Shown piece by piece: positions 12,101 to 24,600 of a DNA stretch of 64,000 bases (position 1 is its first letter; each line of letters starts with the position of its first letter). The DNA is from Larimichthys crocea. Its lineage: Eukaryota; Chordata; Actinopteri; Sciaenidae. The stretch covers positions 7,669,291 through 7,733,290 of the forward strand of contig NC_040021.1 in assembly GCF_000972845.2 (NCBI RefSeq). The letters are read 5' to 3'. Position numbers and translations under genes: made by a program. The notes beneath the pieces are model-generated. The model had not been told where the DNA came from. It was given only the letters and a program-made list of their open reading frames with translations, and did no database searches.

Positions 12101-14772
12101 ATCGGAGCAGTCACCCAGCTGGGCAGCCATGAACTCAGCAACAGAGTAAATCTCAGGGATCAGTTTTCCTTCAGTTTTGTAAAACCTGTTGAAGAGATTG
12201 TTTTTAAAAAAATGAATCTTTAAACCCTACGTGGCTTATTTTATACAAAGGGGGAAACTATTCTTCTGTCTGGAATAAAGTGCGTTTAACTTCACTCACC
12301 TCTTGACAACATTGCTCAGGGCATACATGATGGGCTTGCTGGGCTTGTATTTGGCCATCTCAAGCATGTCATTGATCAGGAGAGCAGAAGGATTAGACAC
12401 GAGTCCCATAGCAAAAACACCGGCATCAACCTCGAGTGCTGAGGTGTCAAAGGTCCTGAGGATCTGCATGATGGCACTGCTGCACTCAGGGGTTCCACAC
12501 TGGGCCAGAACCTGGTAGGTCAGGACACGGGACACGCCAAGAGCTTCAGGAATGGCAGGGCTCAGGGTCTCAGTCTTCATACCACGGACCATGGTGACAA
12601 GCTTGTGGAAGAGGTGGGCCCTCCTCTCACCCTCAGTCTCGGGCAGATTGGCCAGTTCTCTTAGGAGGTTCAGACCTGCATCTTTATCCTGGACAACACT
12701 CTTGTCCACAACAGACTCCATGTGAAGACCCATAACAATGTCACCTATGATAAAGAAGCAAAAGGTTTGAATTATTCATGTATTTAATTTCATATTTAGC
12801 ACTAAATAAAGAACAGAGATCAGAAAAGGAACTTACTGTGGTAAAAGACTCTTTCATTGTGAGGAGAGACCTGAACCAGAGTCAGTTCTTGCTTTCCAAC
12901 ATTGTTAACTCCATATTCCCCCCTTTGGAGAGGCAGCACAAGGTTGACAAGTATAGTGAAATCCTTGGACTTGACACTTCGGCACATACATTTACATAAT
13001 AGAGCATCACACAGAGTGCAGTGCAAGGTTTGACTTACTTGTGTGAGAAGGGAAGCAGGATGTGGTTTTCAGTACAGGAGCCAGAGGTCATGTGTTTCTT
13101 CTTATTGTCAAACTTGTAATTGCATGTCTGTGAGCTTCTGACCAGCTGAGCAAGAGGGTAGTGCTGAAAGACAAATTATTCAGCTGCAAGATTTTTGTCT
13201 AATCATTTTTACAACAGTGTGACAACTAAGGGTACACTGCAGTGAGATTACATCCATCAAAGAAGTTAGTGTAGCAGATTTGATTAGTGACCCTTTGCTT
13301 GATGAGTCAATGAAGTTTAAAATAATTCCAGCAGTCATTCTCATTAGGAAAATATGTATTAAATATGGAAAACTACACCTTTGTGTTGCTCTGATATCTT
13401 ACCATTCCAGAGATGAGTGCCAAGGGGTTTGTATGATCTTTTATTGGTATAAATTTGTCACATTTGGACAGATCCCTGGTGAGGCTGATATCCGTTGCAA
13501 TGTCCTCTCTAGTGTTGATGGAGTAATGGGTTTTGCACTTGCCATGGATAGTGGGCTAGAAAACGGTGTGAACACAAATAAGGATATCAATTTATTTTAC
13601 ACATAAGGAACTGAAAGGTGTTCATAAGTAGGACAGTTACCATATTCTTATTCTTCTCTTCTTCCAGCAGTGGCACAGCCAGAGCAGAGATGATACCCCT
13701 TTTAATGTTCAGGATTGTTGTTGTCTCGCCATCCTCAGGGTACAGTTTCACATCGTACGCACCATCAACCACAACCTTGAGCGGATATCTACAAAACATG
13801 TGAGATATTTGCCATAAGTCCTATAGTATGTGTTTCATTGCATAATGCTACTGGATGTGTCACTCAATGAAAAATGCTGTATGTAAGTATCGTACCGCTC
13901 CATTTCAGAAGCAAAGGCAGCAGAACTGGGTGCAGGTCTGAACACAGGGTTGCCCTCTGTGTCAATGTCGGCCACCTCACTCAGGCTACAGCCAGTGGTG
14001 CGGACAATGAAGCTACATGTCTGAGGTACTTCAATTTCAACCTGTAAAAATATTATTATAGTTCTCAGATATAGTGTAGGAATAAAACAATGTACTTTAA
14101 ATAGATTTAATACACGTAGAATGATGAAAGTAGCTGTTAAAGTTAAAGGACACTGGCACCTTGCAAGTGGCCTTAGGGCCATTCCTGAGATGTGAGGCAC
14201 CATTGATTGCATTCAAGGACTCCGCTTCATACAGGTATTCATACCTGTGGTAGGCTCTGTACCTTTGGTTTACTGGAAGAGAAAATAATGATTTTACACT
14301 ATATTACAATGTGCAACATTTTGTTTGCATGTTTTGAACAGTAACGCTGGATAGCTGCATCATATAGTAATTTAATATAGGAACATCTATATACATGTTC
14401 AAGCTTCAAAGTTCAGTTTACTTCCTATCACTTAAAATATATTGTTAATTGTAAATATCTTGAACAGCTACAGTGTAATAGATATTTACATTATGTTCAG
14501 CTTTTGTAATCAACATGTCAAAATACTGGAACTCACTCAGACAGGTTGTATGCTCCTCTTGAGCATCTGTAAAGAGAATCATAAGAGACATTAGATTTAG
14601 ATTTCGTTATTGTCATTATTTTAGATGTAATGCTGTGTTTTTCTTTTCTTTAATACTGTTACTTCTAAAATTATTATGTTCCTTTAATGAATCAAAAATA
14701 ACAACAATACTTACAGGTCAAGGTTAGTGTGATTAGGAGCAGGGAAAGACAAAGCTTTGAGTCCCCCATCAT
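194..14772 (-). CDS. apobb: Apolipoprotein B, tandem copy A (apoBb-type), complete
   Basis: Non-exchangeable structural protein of secreted VLDL/LDL-type particles, made in liver, intestine and yolk syncytium, lipidated in the ER and bound by LDL receptors. The reconstructed protein is 3,783 aa, shorter than human apoB-100 (4,536 aa mature) as is usual in fish. A hydrophobic signal peptide (about residues 1-19) is followed by the vitellogenin/lipid-transfer N-terminal domain (about 30-1000, with the helical repeat region in the 445-nt exon 9), the beta1 region, an amphipathic-helix region from about 1854, beta2 with the LDLR 'site B' at 3060-3070, and an ApoB100_C-type helical tail (3458-3783). 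Two in-frame ATGs (14772, 14769) are possible; 14769 matches the copy B start. No stop or frameshift interrupts it. The gene is the downstream member of a head-to-tail pair. I assign apobb because zebrafish carries a tandem apobb pair; the exact orthologue number is not decidable here. Confidence 0.95.
1571..1590 (+). repeat. Short telomere-like (TTAGGG)3 tract in a copy A intron
   Basis: Three exact TTAGGG units followed by a T-run, in the intron between exons 1766-1655 and 1449-1263. Copy B has the 24-nt microexon in the corresponding intron and no such tract. Confidence 0.8.
2721..2753 (-). other. apobb: LDL-receptor binding site B equivalent, copy A
   Basis: Encodes [11 protein letters not shown] (residues 3060-3070), aligned with human apoB 3359-3369 RLTRKRGLKLA. 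The central K-R and the later K are kept. The human Arg3359 and Arg3362 positions are Ser and Thr, so the site is less basic. The flanking residues ([14 protein letters not shown]) also match the human context. Confidence 0.8.
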
Positions 14773-14840
14773 GAGCTCTGTGCAACTCTCTCCTTTGGTG
14801 AGTACTCAGATGAGACTACGGCCTCAACTGCCTCCTTGGA

Positions 14841-14848
14841 CTTTTATA
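14841..14848 (-). promoter_or_regulatory. TATA box of apoB copy A
   Basis: TATAAAAG on the minus strand, about 70 nt before the first ATG. Copy B has the identical octamer at nearly the same distance. Confidence 0.75.
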
Positions 14849-14905
14849 CCAAATGTGTTCCATATATGGGGCACGTGGAAATTACACACAGTACTGTCTC
14901 AACTC

Positions 14906-14914
14906 CAAAGTCCA
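14906..14914 (+). promoter_or_regulatory. HNF4-type motif in the copy A promoter
   Basis: CAAAGTCCA, the HNF4-selective core, lies 58 nt upstream of the TATA box. The same nine bases occur at 34329 in front of copy B. HNF4 is a known activator of mammalian apoB; binding here is inferred. Confidence 0.55.
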
Positions 14915-14933
14915 GTCTATACGTACGTGTGGA

Positions 14934-14946
14934 GGGACAAAGGCAA
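14934..14946 (+). promoter_or_regulatory. DR1-like nuclear receptor motif, copy A promoter
   Basis: GGGACA-A-AGGCAA, a degenerate direct repeat with one-base spacing. It sits in a block (GTGTGGAGGGACAAAGG) shared with copy B at 34357. Its distal half lies within the target-site duplication of the retrocopy inserted next to it. Confidence 0.45.
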
Positions 14947-15134
14947 CTAGCTTAATTGATTTTTTTTTTTAAGATTTTGCTTGCACCTATGAAGTGCAAG
15001 GTTAATGTAGTTTAGTTTTTACAGTCAATTTTGTACTGTTTTCTACTAATGTCAATTAATGAGTCATGTCCTTTGGTTGTAACTTGTATTTTTGTCAAAT
15101 AAACATTTGATCACAAAAAAAAAGGCAACTAGCT
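14939..15134 (+). mobile_element. Short retroposed mRNA 3'-end fragment with target-site duplication
   Basis: A roughly 165-nt insert (14953-15120) ends in AATAAA (15098-15103), a short spacer and an A-run. It is flanked by the 14-nt direct repeat AAAGGCAACTAGCT at 14939-14952 and 15121-15134. A poly(A) signal, an A-tail and a target-site duplication are the marks of LINE-driven retroposition of a 5'-truncated transcript. I do not recognise the source transcript. It is oriented opposite to apoB copy A and lies just upstream of its promoter motifs. Copy B has no insertion at the matching site. Confidence 0.7.
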
Positions 15135-18100
15135 ACATAAATCTCAACAGAAATGCTCCAACGTGTGTTTTTGTGTAGAAATGTGTGAACACATTCAAGT
15201 AACATTCTGAATAAGACAATTTAACTATAGAAATATTCTAACATAATGTAATGGGGATGATAATTGTTAATGTTGCTTAGTCACATAGTAATCTTAGGTC
15301 ACATATAAATTTATAGTTGTAGTACTTCTATAAAAAATTGATATTACAGTAAAGACACTCCGTTGTATAGCTTGTATAGGTGTGATATGTTGCATTTACA
15401 GCAGCACATTTGAGTTGACTCATTAATTATTATTTTTTGCATGAGATACTCCCCTATTATTGTAATATTATTGCTTCTCTAAATGATTGTAGTGTTAAAC
15501 ATAAAAGCCTAATCTCGAAAATCAGCCACAGATTTAAAACATTCACTGCCTTTGTCAGTTTATCAGTTTTACTTGGTGTATAAAGTTGAGAACCATACAT
15601 TGCATAATAATACAGTGTGTTCTTATTCAGAAGTACAACGCAGAAACTGTGGAGTCGTGCCCCCTGCCCCCAAGCCATTGATAAGTAGTTGTAACACTGA
15701 ACTTGAACAGTTTGTTATCAAGCCCTTGTCAAATAAGCATTGGACTACAGTCTCTGGACGCTGTGTAGACATGATGATGGCATAGTGAAGTCATCTTAAA
15801 GTATAACTGTTCCAGAGATAAATAATAATATAATATACAAACACATAAATTACCCAAACTTGGCACTGTTCGAAAGAGATTATTTATTTTAATTTCATTC
15901 TAAAATAATCTGATCCTAAAAATGATTTAAATGGCTTAGTTAGTTAGGACAGTTTTGGTTACTGCAAAAGATATTAAACATTTTCTTGCATTCAAAAAAA
16001 TGTTTGGCCAAAATGCAGGACTTATGTTTTTCAGTTACATAGAAAATCATCCATAGTACTAATAAATTCAGTGTGCACAGTAGTGTAGTAGTAGTCAGGT
16101 TTATGCATTCAATATTAATAAAGCCAATTTGTTTGCCCAAATACAACAGTGAAAATGAATGCAATCATTTTGACCTTATTAGTACTATTACATAAATCTT
16201 ATTACTTGCTTCACATTAAGTTTATTACTTAATTTATATTAAAACCATGTAATTCAAATGGATGGAAATTTTCTATTCTCTAACTGAAATGCATAAGTGG
16301 CTGAAATATTTTTTTGAGTGTGGGAATAAAAAAAAGAAAAACTTTTGTAACTTTTAGAAAGAGATCATGTTATGTACTGTATGTCTATGTACTAAAAAAT
16401 TAGCAACACTAAGGGACTGAATGTGCTAACAGTTGATGGATTATTTGCTGTCATTCAAATCCACATCCAAATAGTACTACTAAAGCAGATTCGCTCATTT
16501 GTTGAATGTTACACTCTTCATAAATAATACCTAAAAAGTTTTTAATGCATAGTCTGTGTGTTCACTTGTGAACTATAATCCTAACTCTCTGACCAACAGG
16601 CATGACTCAAATATCTGATTTGACTGCTCTAAGATTAAAATTTCTTTTCACTGACTGAGGCTTATCGTGTCCCAGGGCGCAAATGTGGCCAGGACCGGCG
16701 CTGATTGCACTTAATATTGTGATCTGTCAGTGCTTGCCTACCCTGGAATGGCAAAAGACTAATTACACTGTAAAAGGTGCAATGTGAAGTGTTCTTATAA
16801 AATAATAATAATAATAATAAAAAGTCAATGTTCCTAAATATGCTTTGTATACATCATTGAGGTCTAACAAATGTGCCAAGTACATAAAACAGTAGTAGTA
16901 GTATTTTGAATCTAGCATTTTTTACATCCATGTTTACTAGCTTGGAGTCTTCTTCAATGTTTTTGCTGGGGCATTACTGCATATCTTAGCAAGTTATCGC
17001 CACCTGTAAATTGGTAGAATAGTGTGACACCATTAGATACCATCCTCATCCTGTGAACAGATCAGCAAAAAGAGTGCTGCTAATGGAAAATATCATATAG
17101 AACTTGAGTGTGCCTGACTCTGCCCCCATACATTATTACTGACACTGCTTCCGGAAGGAAGAAAAAAACATTGTTTTTTTCCTTCCTTCCTTCCTTCCTT
17201 TCGTAATTTTTTTCCTTCCTTCCTTCCTTCCTTCCTTCCCCCATCGTTTTTTTCCTTCCTTCCTTCCTTCCTTTCGTCGTTTTTTCCTTCCTTCTTTCCT
17301 TCCACACTCAATGAGTTGAGAGAATGCCTGGCTTTTAACAGACAAGCTCATTTAAACAGCTTACAAACGGTCTAAAGGTCTTTTTATCTACGATTTATAA
17401 ATCATAGTCATACATGAGAAGTATAATTAAGTGTTTATTATGTTTATTATTGAATGTGTTTCAGCCTGAGATACTTAAATGAGTGCACTGTTATGTACCC
17501 TTATGTAAATCTGTGTAAAGGAGGGAGAAGGTCCTGAAAAGTGTACTGTGTACACAGAACAATTAATATATGATGTATATAATACAGTATGCACAAGGAA
17601 AACTAAATATTGCTAAAAATTCTAAGCATATTTTTACAGTAAGCAGTTATAATTCATTAACCAGTTTAGCTGAAATCACTGATATACTATAATTTTCCCC
17701 TTATGGACAAAATCTATGAATCCTACCAAATAGCATGTGTTCAAGAGCTATTTCTCTTTTGTTGTTGCTGTTACTGTTATTCTTTTGTTTTTGTACATAA
17801 AAGTCCTCTTCCCTAGTTTCTACCCTAAATGGTATTTATCACCTAAACTTTTTATTGGACTACAATTACAGAAGCTACTAACTAGTTGTTCTGACATGGA
17901 TTCATATGTGCACATTGATTGGATGTCAGTTCTAGTCTTTGTGAGGCGACAAGATGCAGTAGTATGTCAAGTATACCCAGTTGCCCTTTGCTAGTGCTAG
18001 TTCTTTGAGGTCAGGTTAGTTTGAAAACCTGGCAGCCTATCAGACTTTTTGCTTGCACATAGATGTTGTTGCTATAATCAGTTTTGTTTCATCGTCTGCC

Positions 18101-18454
18101 CAGTTTTTGTTAAATTATTTTGTTTGTGTTGTAAGTACTTAAACATAGACATTGTATGTGTATATTGTTCAGTGAAACTTTGTTGTACTGTAAAATGCTG
18201 TTATGTAGCATGAATTTAATTTGAGTTGCTTATTTATAAAACTGTGTTTGACAACAACAACATAAACATACAAGAATACAATCCAAAACAATTTAGCATT
18301 ACAAATTAATCAATTTCATAGATCTGTAGATTATCTAAATCTAAATTCTTTAAATGTGACTCTAAATAAATTGAATACATTTTTGATGAACTGACATAAT
18401 TTCTGTAAAGTGTGGATGTAAATTCCAAACAACAACATTAGACAGGGAAACATT
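15135..18454. other. Spacer between the two apoB genes
   Basis: AT-rich sequence with no coding exon that I can support. It contains an (AAT)n run near 16800-16820 and a TTCC microsatellite at 17179-17303. Short open frames here have no coding character. No third apoB fragment was seen. Confidence 0.6.
17179..17303 (+). repeat. Interrupted (TTCC)n microsatellite
   Basis: Blocks of TTCC units are separated by TTTCGTAATTTTTT, CCCCATCGTTTTTT and TTTCGTCGTTTTTT spacers. It is purine-rich on the minus strand and lies downstream of copy B. Open frames made of Lys-Glu-Gly-Arg repeats on the minus strand are an artefact of this tract. Confidence 0.9.
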
Positions 18455-18474
18455 TACAGATTGGATTAATATAC

Positions 18475-18480
18475 TTTATT
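18475..18480 (-). terminator. Poly(A) signal of apoB copy B
   Basis: AATAAA on the minus strand about 185 nt past the copy B stop at 18663, the same layout as copy A. It shows that copy B ends before copy A begins rather than reading through. Confidence 0.75.
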
Positions 18481-18662
18481 GATGTTTTTCACTCCTTGCA
18501 GGAAGATGAGTTTCAGTAAAACTCTACATATTCAATGTTTGTACACAGTAAATGATAAAATGATACAATGGGTACTGATATTGTTATAAATATGATTAAA
18601 GAGCCAAGAATTTGTTTTGAACAGATGGTAGTGTTTCATATGGCTTCATCTATGAAGGTTCC

Positions 18663-21600
18663 TCACTGTTGGAAGGGAAATGGAAGGTCAATCTCAAGCT
18701 TTCCTCCACTAACTTTCACGTAGGCTTGAGCCTCCTCTGAAGCTTTGTCCAGGAAACTGTAAACTGTCTTATTGAACTGGTCCAATGCATACACAGACAT
18801 GTCTATAATGTATTCAAATGCATTAACAGCTTGCTCTTGAGTTAAGCCAGAGATCTGGTCAACAACATTCTTAATGACTGTGATAAGGTTACGATACAGG
18901 GTATTGATGTAGAAGAAGACTGTATCTAAATAGTCAGATTGAATAGAGTCAATAAACTCCTGAGATTTCATAACAACAGCCTCCATGGTCTCACCCATCT
19001 TTACTAGCATTGTGTCAAGACTCTCCATTTTTTTCACAAAGTCCACCAATTCATTAAAAATGGTCCTAAAAGTTGTTTTGACCTGATCCATAATCTGACC
19101 TCCAGTGATTGCATCACCAATGGGCATGCGGAATTTCACACTGCTGAACTTCTCAACAAAGGAGTTGTAGTAGACCTCCATGTTCTCATAGATAATCTGG
19201 ATGGTCTTATCTAGCACAGCAGCAATGCTACTGGTCAGCTTCTTTAGGACCTCAGGGAGAGTGGTCATCTCTTCAAAGCCAGGCAGTTTAAACTGGGTCT
19301 CCCTTAAGACCTTGACGGCAGTATCCAGAAAGACTTGGACAGTCTTCTGGTACTGGACAAAGATGTTCCTAAAGAAAACTGACAGCTGGCTCATTTGAAC
19401 GTCATAGTTTATAGCAGCATTATAGGCCTCGTTGAAGCGATTAAAAACATTGTCCAATACTTCCATGCTCATTGGGATCATGTACTTGTCAGCAAACATT
19501 TTGAATGTAGAGGTGATGGAAAGGAGTTTCATCTTGAGTTCATAGAGCATTATTTTGGGTGCCTCCATGTTGTATATAACCTGCAGGTTCATCTTATCAG
19601 CATTCTTAGAAGATGATCTGATGATCAGCATGTCAACATCAACTTCTGGGGCAGACTAAAAGAAAACAAAAATAGAAGAAAATAAAATATTATTTTTGCT
19701 ATATTTGATGTCTGTGTTTAGTTTTCAATCATAATGAAAAGGTCATGTTAATGATACTCACAGGATAGCGACCATAGAGTCTTGCACTCATTTGAGATGG
19801 GACTCTGCCATTGAACTGAAAGCCCAGAAAGCCAGTGGAGGGGGTAGAAACAGAGGCACTGAAACCATCTCTGCGAGCAGCATAACGAAGATTCATATCG
19901 GTATAAGCAGGACTGGTGATGTCCACATTCAGAGTATGGCGAGAGGAACTGAAAGAGAAAGAAAGCATTGCAAATTTAGAAATGTCATTTGACCTGAGAT
20001 TTAATAGAAAGGAATTAAAATTAGATTTAATATTTACCTGTCATCGGCCTGGCGTTTTTTCCTAAAAGAAAATTAGTTAATTAATAACTTTTAACATTGA
20101 ATATCAGAAGTAACTGTTTGACATGTATGATAAAACAAACAAAGAATGTTACCTCAAGGCTTGGCTTAAAGCATGGTTGACATCCATGGTGAAGTCAGCG
20201 TGTGTCAGGACAACCTTGGTAATCATGTTGAGAGCTTCATTCTCAAAGTTTGTAGTAGTAGAAGCTATTGAAAGATTTTTTTTGCAAAAGTTAGTACTCA
20301 TCAATGTTGGCAGCATTATACAGATAAATATGTTCAGAAGAAATCACCAACTTACCATCCATGTCATATTCCAAGAAGATAATGAAAGAGTTGGCAGAGG
20401 ACTTGAAGGTGACTGTGAAAACAGGAGCATTGCCCTCTACTTCAGTTGCCATGTTTGTGGTGTACAGTGGGCTGACAAACTTGACATTGGTTGTCATCTT
20501 CTGCTTGGCAGCTGTCATTTCAGCAACAGTCTTCTCAAAGATGGTGAAGTCACCCAGGGTGCTTGGCTGAGAAATATCAATCTCGATGTCAGCAGTCAAG
20601 GAGGATGTTGGTGCAAAGTCAATGGTTGCCTGAGCGACATGTTTGCCATTGGTGTTGAAATTGAACAGGTTTGCTTCATTGTTGCCAGTATACTTCAGCA
20701 CTGCATACACACGGCTCCAGGAGGCTTCAACAGCAAGATTCTCATTTACATCCATGCCAATGACTTTGGTGGTGCCATAGTTAAGCTTGGCATCTGCAAT
20801 AATCTTTGAGGTGGAGTGTAGGCCATCATTATTCAGGTACAAGTTAACCTCATTATCCAGAACTCCCAAAACTAGATAGTCTTCAAGCACTGTGCCATCC
20901 ATGTTTGCCCTAGAGGATGTCTCCATGGAAGCATACTCAAAGGTTCCTTCCATCTTCAGACTGTGCTCTGCCTCAGCCTTTCCAACAGCCTTGATCACAG
21001 GGATGTTTAAATCACCTTTCATCCTCAAGGTGGAGACAGCATTTAGTTTGGTTTTGGTGTCTGCAAGCAGATTTTGGTTTGCCTCAAGGTTGAGTATAGG
21101 CAAGGCAATCTTTGCTACAGTAGCCACAGAGACAGCAGTTTCAAAAGTCTCAGTACTCATACTGATGGTGCTATCATGAGTGCCTTCAATGTGACGATTT
21201 TCAAGGGACAGGGAATTGGCCAACTTGATTCCTCTCTTGGTGGTCAGACTGGCGGTGCCATCAAGTTTGGCTTTGAGACTCTCAAACACAGAGGCTGTGG
21301 TAGCTCCCAGACGGAAGACAAGATCATCCTCTGCATACAGTCCAGCATTGACATTCAGATTAATGATGGCAGACTTGAAAGACAGCTCTGTGACCAGGTT
21401 TCCCACTGAGGGAATCTGGATCAGACCCATCATGTCAACAAGAGGGGCAGCCTGGCTCTTCTTGTAAACAGCCTTGACATCCACATCCACAGACTGCTCA
21501 GTAGTAGTCAAAATGTTATTCAATCCAGTCTGCTCATACAAGTTTAGATCAAGGATAGCTGGAGTACGGAAGTCAACAAAAGGCACGTCAAACTCAGGAA

Positions 21601-24600
21601 TGCTGATGGGGGTTGTCAGGAAGTCAAGATTGGCATCACCTTCCATGGCAACAAAAATACCAGCCTCATTTTCATTATTGGCTACAGTGTAGTTGTAGAA
21701 CATTTTGTACTGGTTAAGCCGAGCCAGAGCTATAGTGTTCATCTGTTGACTGTCAGGTTTGAAGGTGGCAGAGTAGTCATTCTGCACATCTATCTTAGCA
21801 GTCAGAGTTTCAAAAATGTTGACCTTGGCATTTCCTTTGTTTTCAAATTCAAAGACAAGCTCAACAGGACGGGCTAGAATGTTGATTCCATTGGACAGAA
21901 CTCCACTGATTGCACCATACAGCTCTGTGTCATGGTTTGCTTTCAGCTCAAACTTCATATCATAAAGATTGGCTTGTCCAGATGCCACAAAAAGACTGTT
22001 CTTAATAACTGGTGCCTCTGCCTCATTGCGGACATTGAACTTGAAGTAGGTAAAAGTGCCAGCTTCAGCAGTAACTTGCTGTTTCATCTTTAAGACAGTA
22101 GAGTCTGTGTCACCAGAGAAAGTTAAAGTCACAATGCTGGGAGTTAGTGAGATTTGCAAATTGCTCTTGTGGTTGCCGTCATGAGCATTAAACTTGCCAT
22201 TGCCTGAATTGTCAACTGTTAGAGTGAAGGTGAGGGCGTCTTGGCGAGCGATTGCTTTCTGGGTTACAGAGGCCTCACTTCTGACATTAACAATTGGGAG
22301 GTCCACTAAATGATTGTATGTTGTTTCGAGAGAGGCAGTCATTCCCCCTTCCATAGCAATAAAGGCAGTGTTCATTAAGTTTGCAGTGTAAGGTGAAGTG
22401 GCAACCTTAACTGCAGTTTTGGCCTGTGCCTGGGCTGATAGGCCATAGAGAGTTACAGATGCCTGATGTTCGATTCCAAGAGCAAGATGGGTCAGCTTAA
22501 GAGTCTCAGCAAAGACAACACGGCTCATTTTTGGGATGGCAAAACGGGTAGTGGAGTCAAGTTTGTAATTCAGAATTTCAAATGTTGATGTGGCCTGGGA
22601 AGTAAGGAATCCAGTGAATGTGGGGTTCATTCCACTCTCAGTGGAGTTCTGGAACTCAGCAGATGTTTTTACAGTGTAGATGGGAGTCAGGAATTTGATC
22701 TCACCATAGAGTTTACCAAAGCATGGGACCATGATCCCACTTGGAATGGTTGGCAGCTTGATCTCAGGAACTTGAAGAGACTTAACAAGCTTTTCTACAG
22801 GAACTTCTGGGATGGAAGGGAATGAGATCTCAGGAAGAGTAATCTCTGGGAAGGTCATCTCAGGCATGGAAGGAAGGTAGTTCATTCTCAGATCCCCAAA
22901 GAAAGCATCCACATCAAGCATTTTGATCTCAAAGTTTACAATGAAATCCAAAAGTTCAATGATTTTCTGCTTGATGTCATCAAAGGAAATTGTAGTGGCT
23001 TTCACAGTATAGAAGCCCAGGATGGTGAACTCAGGGATGTCTAGCTGTGTTGGGATTTCAAAATCACCAAGCCTCAACTTCATTGAAGGCACAACAAAAT
23101 CAGTGAAAGGAATGATGAAGGATGGCATGTTCAATTCAGCCTCTCTAATTTCTTGAAGGATCCCATCAATGATTTGCTGAATCTCACTGATGATTTTTTG
23201 CTCAGGTACCACCTTTTTAATGATCTCAACCACATAATTGAACTTTTTCTTGGTGACGGCTATGGCTCTTCTGTACAGGTGGCGCAAGAAGTCAAGAGAA
23301 CTGGAAATCTCAGCTCTGAAATTAATATTTGTAATTTTTACTTTTATATATTCAGCAAATCCCCGAAGGTTATCAAACACAAGTTCGTCAGTAATATCCT
23401 TTACAGATTTGAACATTTCTGCAACTTTGATTTCTCTCAGACGTTCCATGATTGATCTTCCAGAGGATAAGAGAAGGTTGACAAAATCTCTTGTTGCCTC
23501 AAGCTTCTGGGGAATTTCAAGGGTCTTGATCAGTTCATTCACATAAACTGTGTACTCAGCAATGAACTGATTAGCATAATTCACAAAGTTATTGTAGTCC
23601 AATGACTTCAGCTTCATCACAATAGTTTCGATGTAGATATTCAGCTCTTGAATAATATCCTTAACCTCAGTTGTTTTCAAGTAGTTGATAGCACCCTGGA
23701 AGATTTCCATGAATTTAGTAGGAATGTCTAAGTCCCTCACCATTTTAGCTACAGCCTTGATGGTTTCTTCAATTCTGAACTGCTTGATGAGCTCCACAGC
23801 TTTTTCCAAAATAGCTTGAACCTTTTTGTCAGCCTCGAACTTGACAACCAACTCTCTCATTTTGGCATAGAATGCGTTGATCTTACCCAAGATGTCAAAG
23901 TCCTGAATAATTGTTCTTATATAATCTGTTATTTCGCTGACAATCTCTGAGGGAATGAAGCTCACAAGAATTTTAACGCCGTCTTGAAATCGGGTTGATG
24001 TAATGTACTCCCTCAGTTCGGTAGTAAATTTCAGCAGGTCAAAGGACTCAATCATTTGTTTCATTTCACTCATCATTAATTGTAGATTAGCCTTGATTTC
24101 ATATTTTGCATCAATATCTTGTAGAAATGCAATGCTGCTGCCTTTCAGTTTTTCCAGGTCAATCTGTTGGATCATCTCCTTCATGGTGTCAATCACATAC
24201 ACAACCATAGCCTTGATGTCATACTCATTAAAGGCAATTAGCTGTTTCTGGATCTCCTGAATGAGCATTTCAGGCAGGGTGGCATAAGCAGCAAACAAGT
24301 TCTGGATGTAAACACTGAGATCATCCAGCAGTTTCTTGACATTAGCCTTCAGGTTTCTTAAAGAGGCTTCCACATCATCCATGGTGAAAGCATACTTTTG
24401 GGTAAAGTCAGTGAAATACTGCTTCAGTCGAATTAGGTTGCCTTCTACATTAAGTTGAGAAACAAAGTCACTTACGCGCTGGGGTAGAGCCTCAAGTTTC
24501 GCCCTGATCTCTTCATTGTTGATGTAGTCTTGCAGTGCCTCTGCAATCTGCACAACAAAGCCCTTGATGCTTTCTAAGAAGACAGGCAGATTTTCAATAA

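Larger units (their letters stand above)
194..14772 (-). other. apobb: Exon map of apoB copy A (28 coding exons)
   Basis: Exons in transcript order, placed at GT-AG sites and checked for phase: 14772-14715, 14566-14537, 14272-14160, 14041-13896, 13788-13641, 13555-13403, 13163-13039, 12922-12837, 12744-12300, 12185-12071, 11988-11851, 11759-11548, 11436-11241, 11146-10967, 10852-10649, 10545-10378, 10266-10061, 9960-9778, 9701-9571, 9469-9259, 9168-8996, 8832-8669, 8589-8480, 8385-8012, 7861-1859, 1766-1655, 1449-1263, 1174-194. The lengths total 11,352 nt, an exact multiple of three. The 6-kb exon 25 corresponds to the giant exon 26 of mammals. The exon 8 acceptor (AAG/G at 12923) is the weakest; the copy B equivalent is a normal CAG/G. 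Confidence 0.85.

Noticed and set aside
17080..17351. Overlapping minus-strand open frames rich in Lys-Glu-Gly-Arg
   Set aside because: They are translations of the (TTCC)n microsatellite in all frames; no start context, homology or splice sites.
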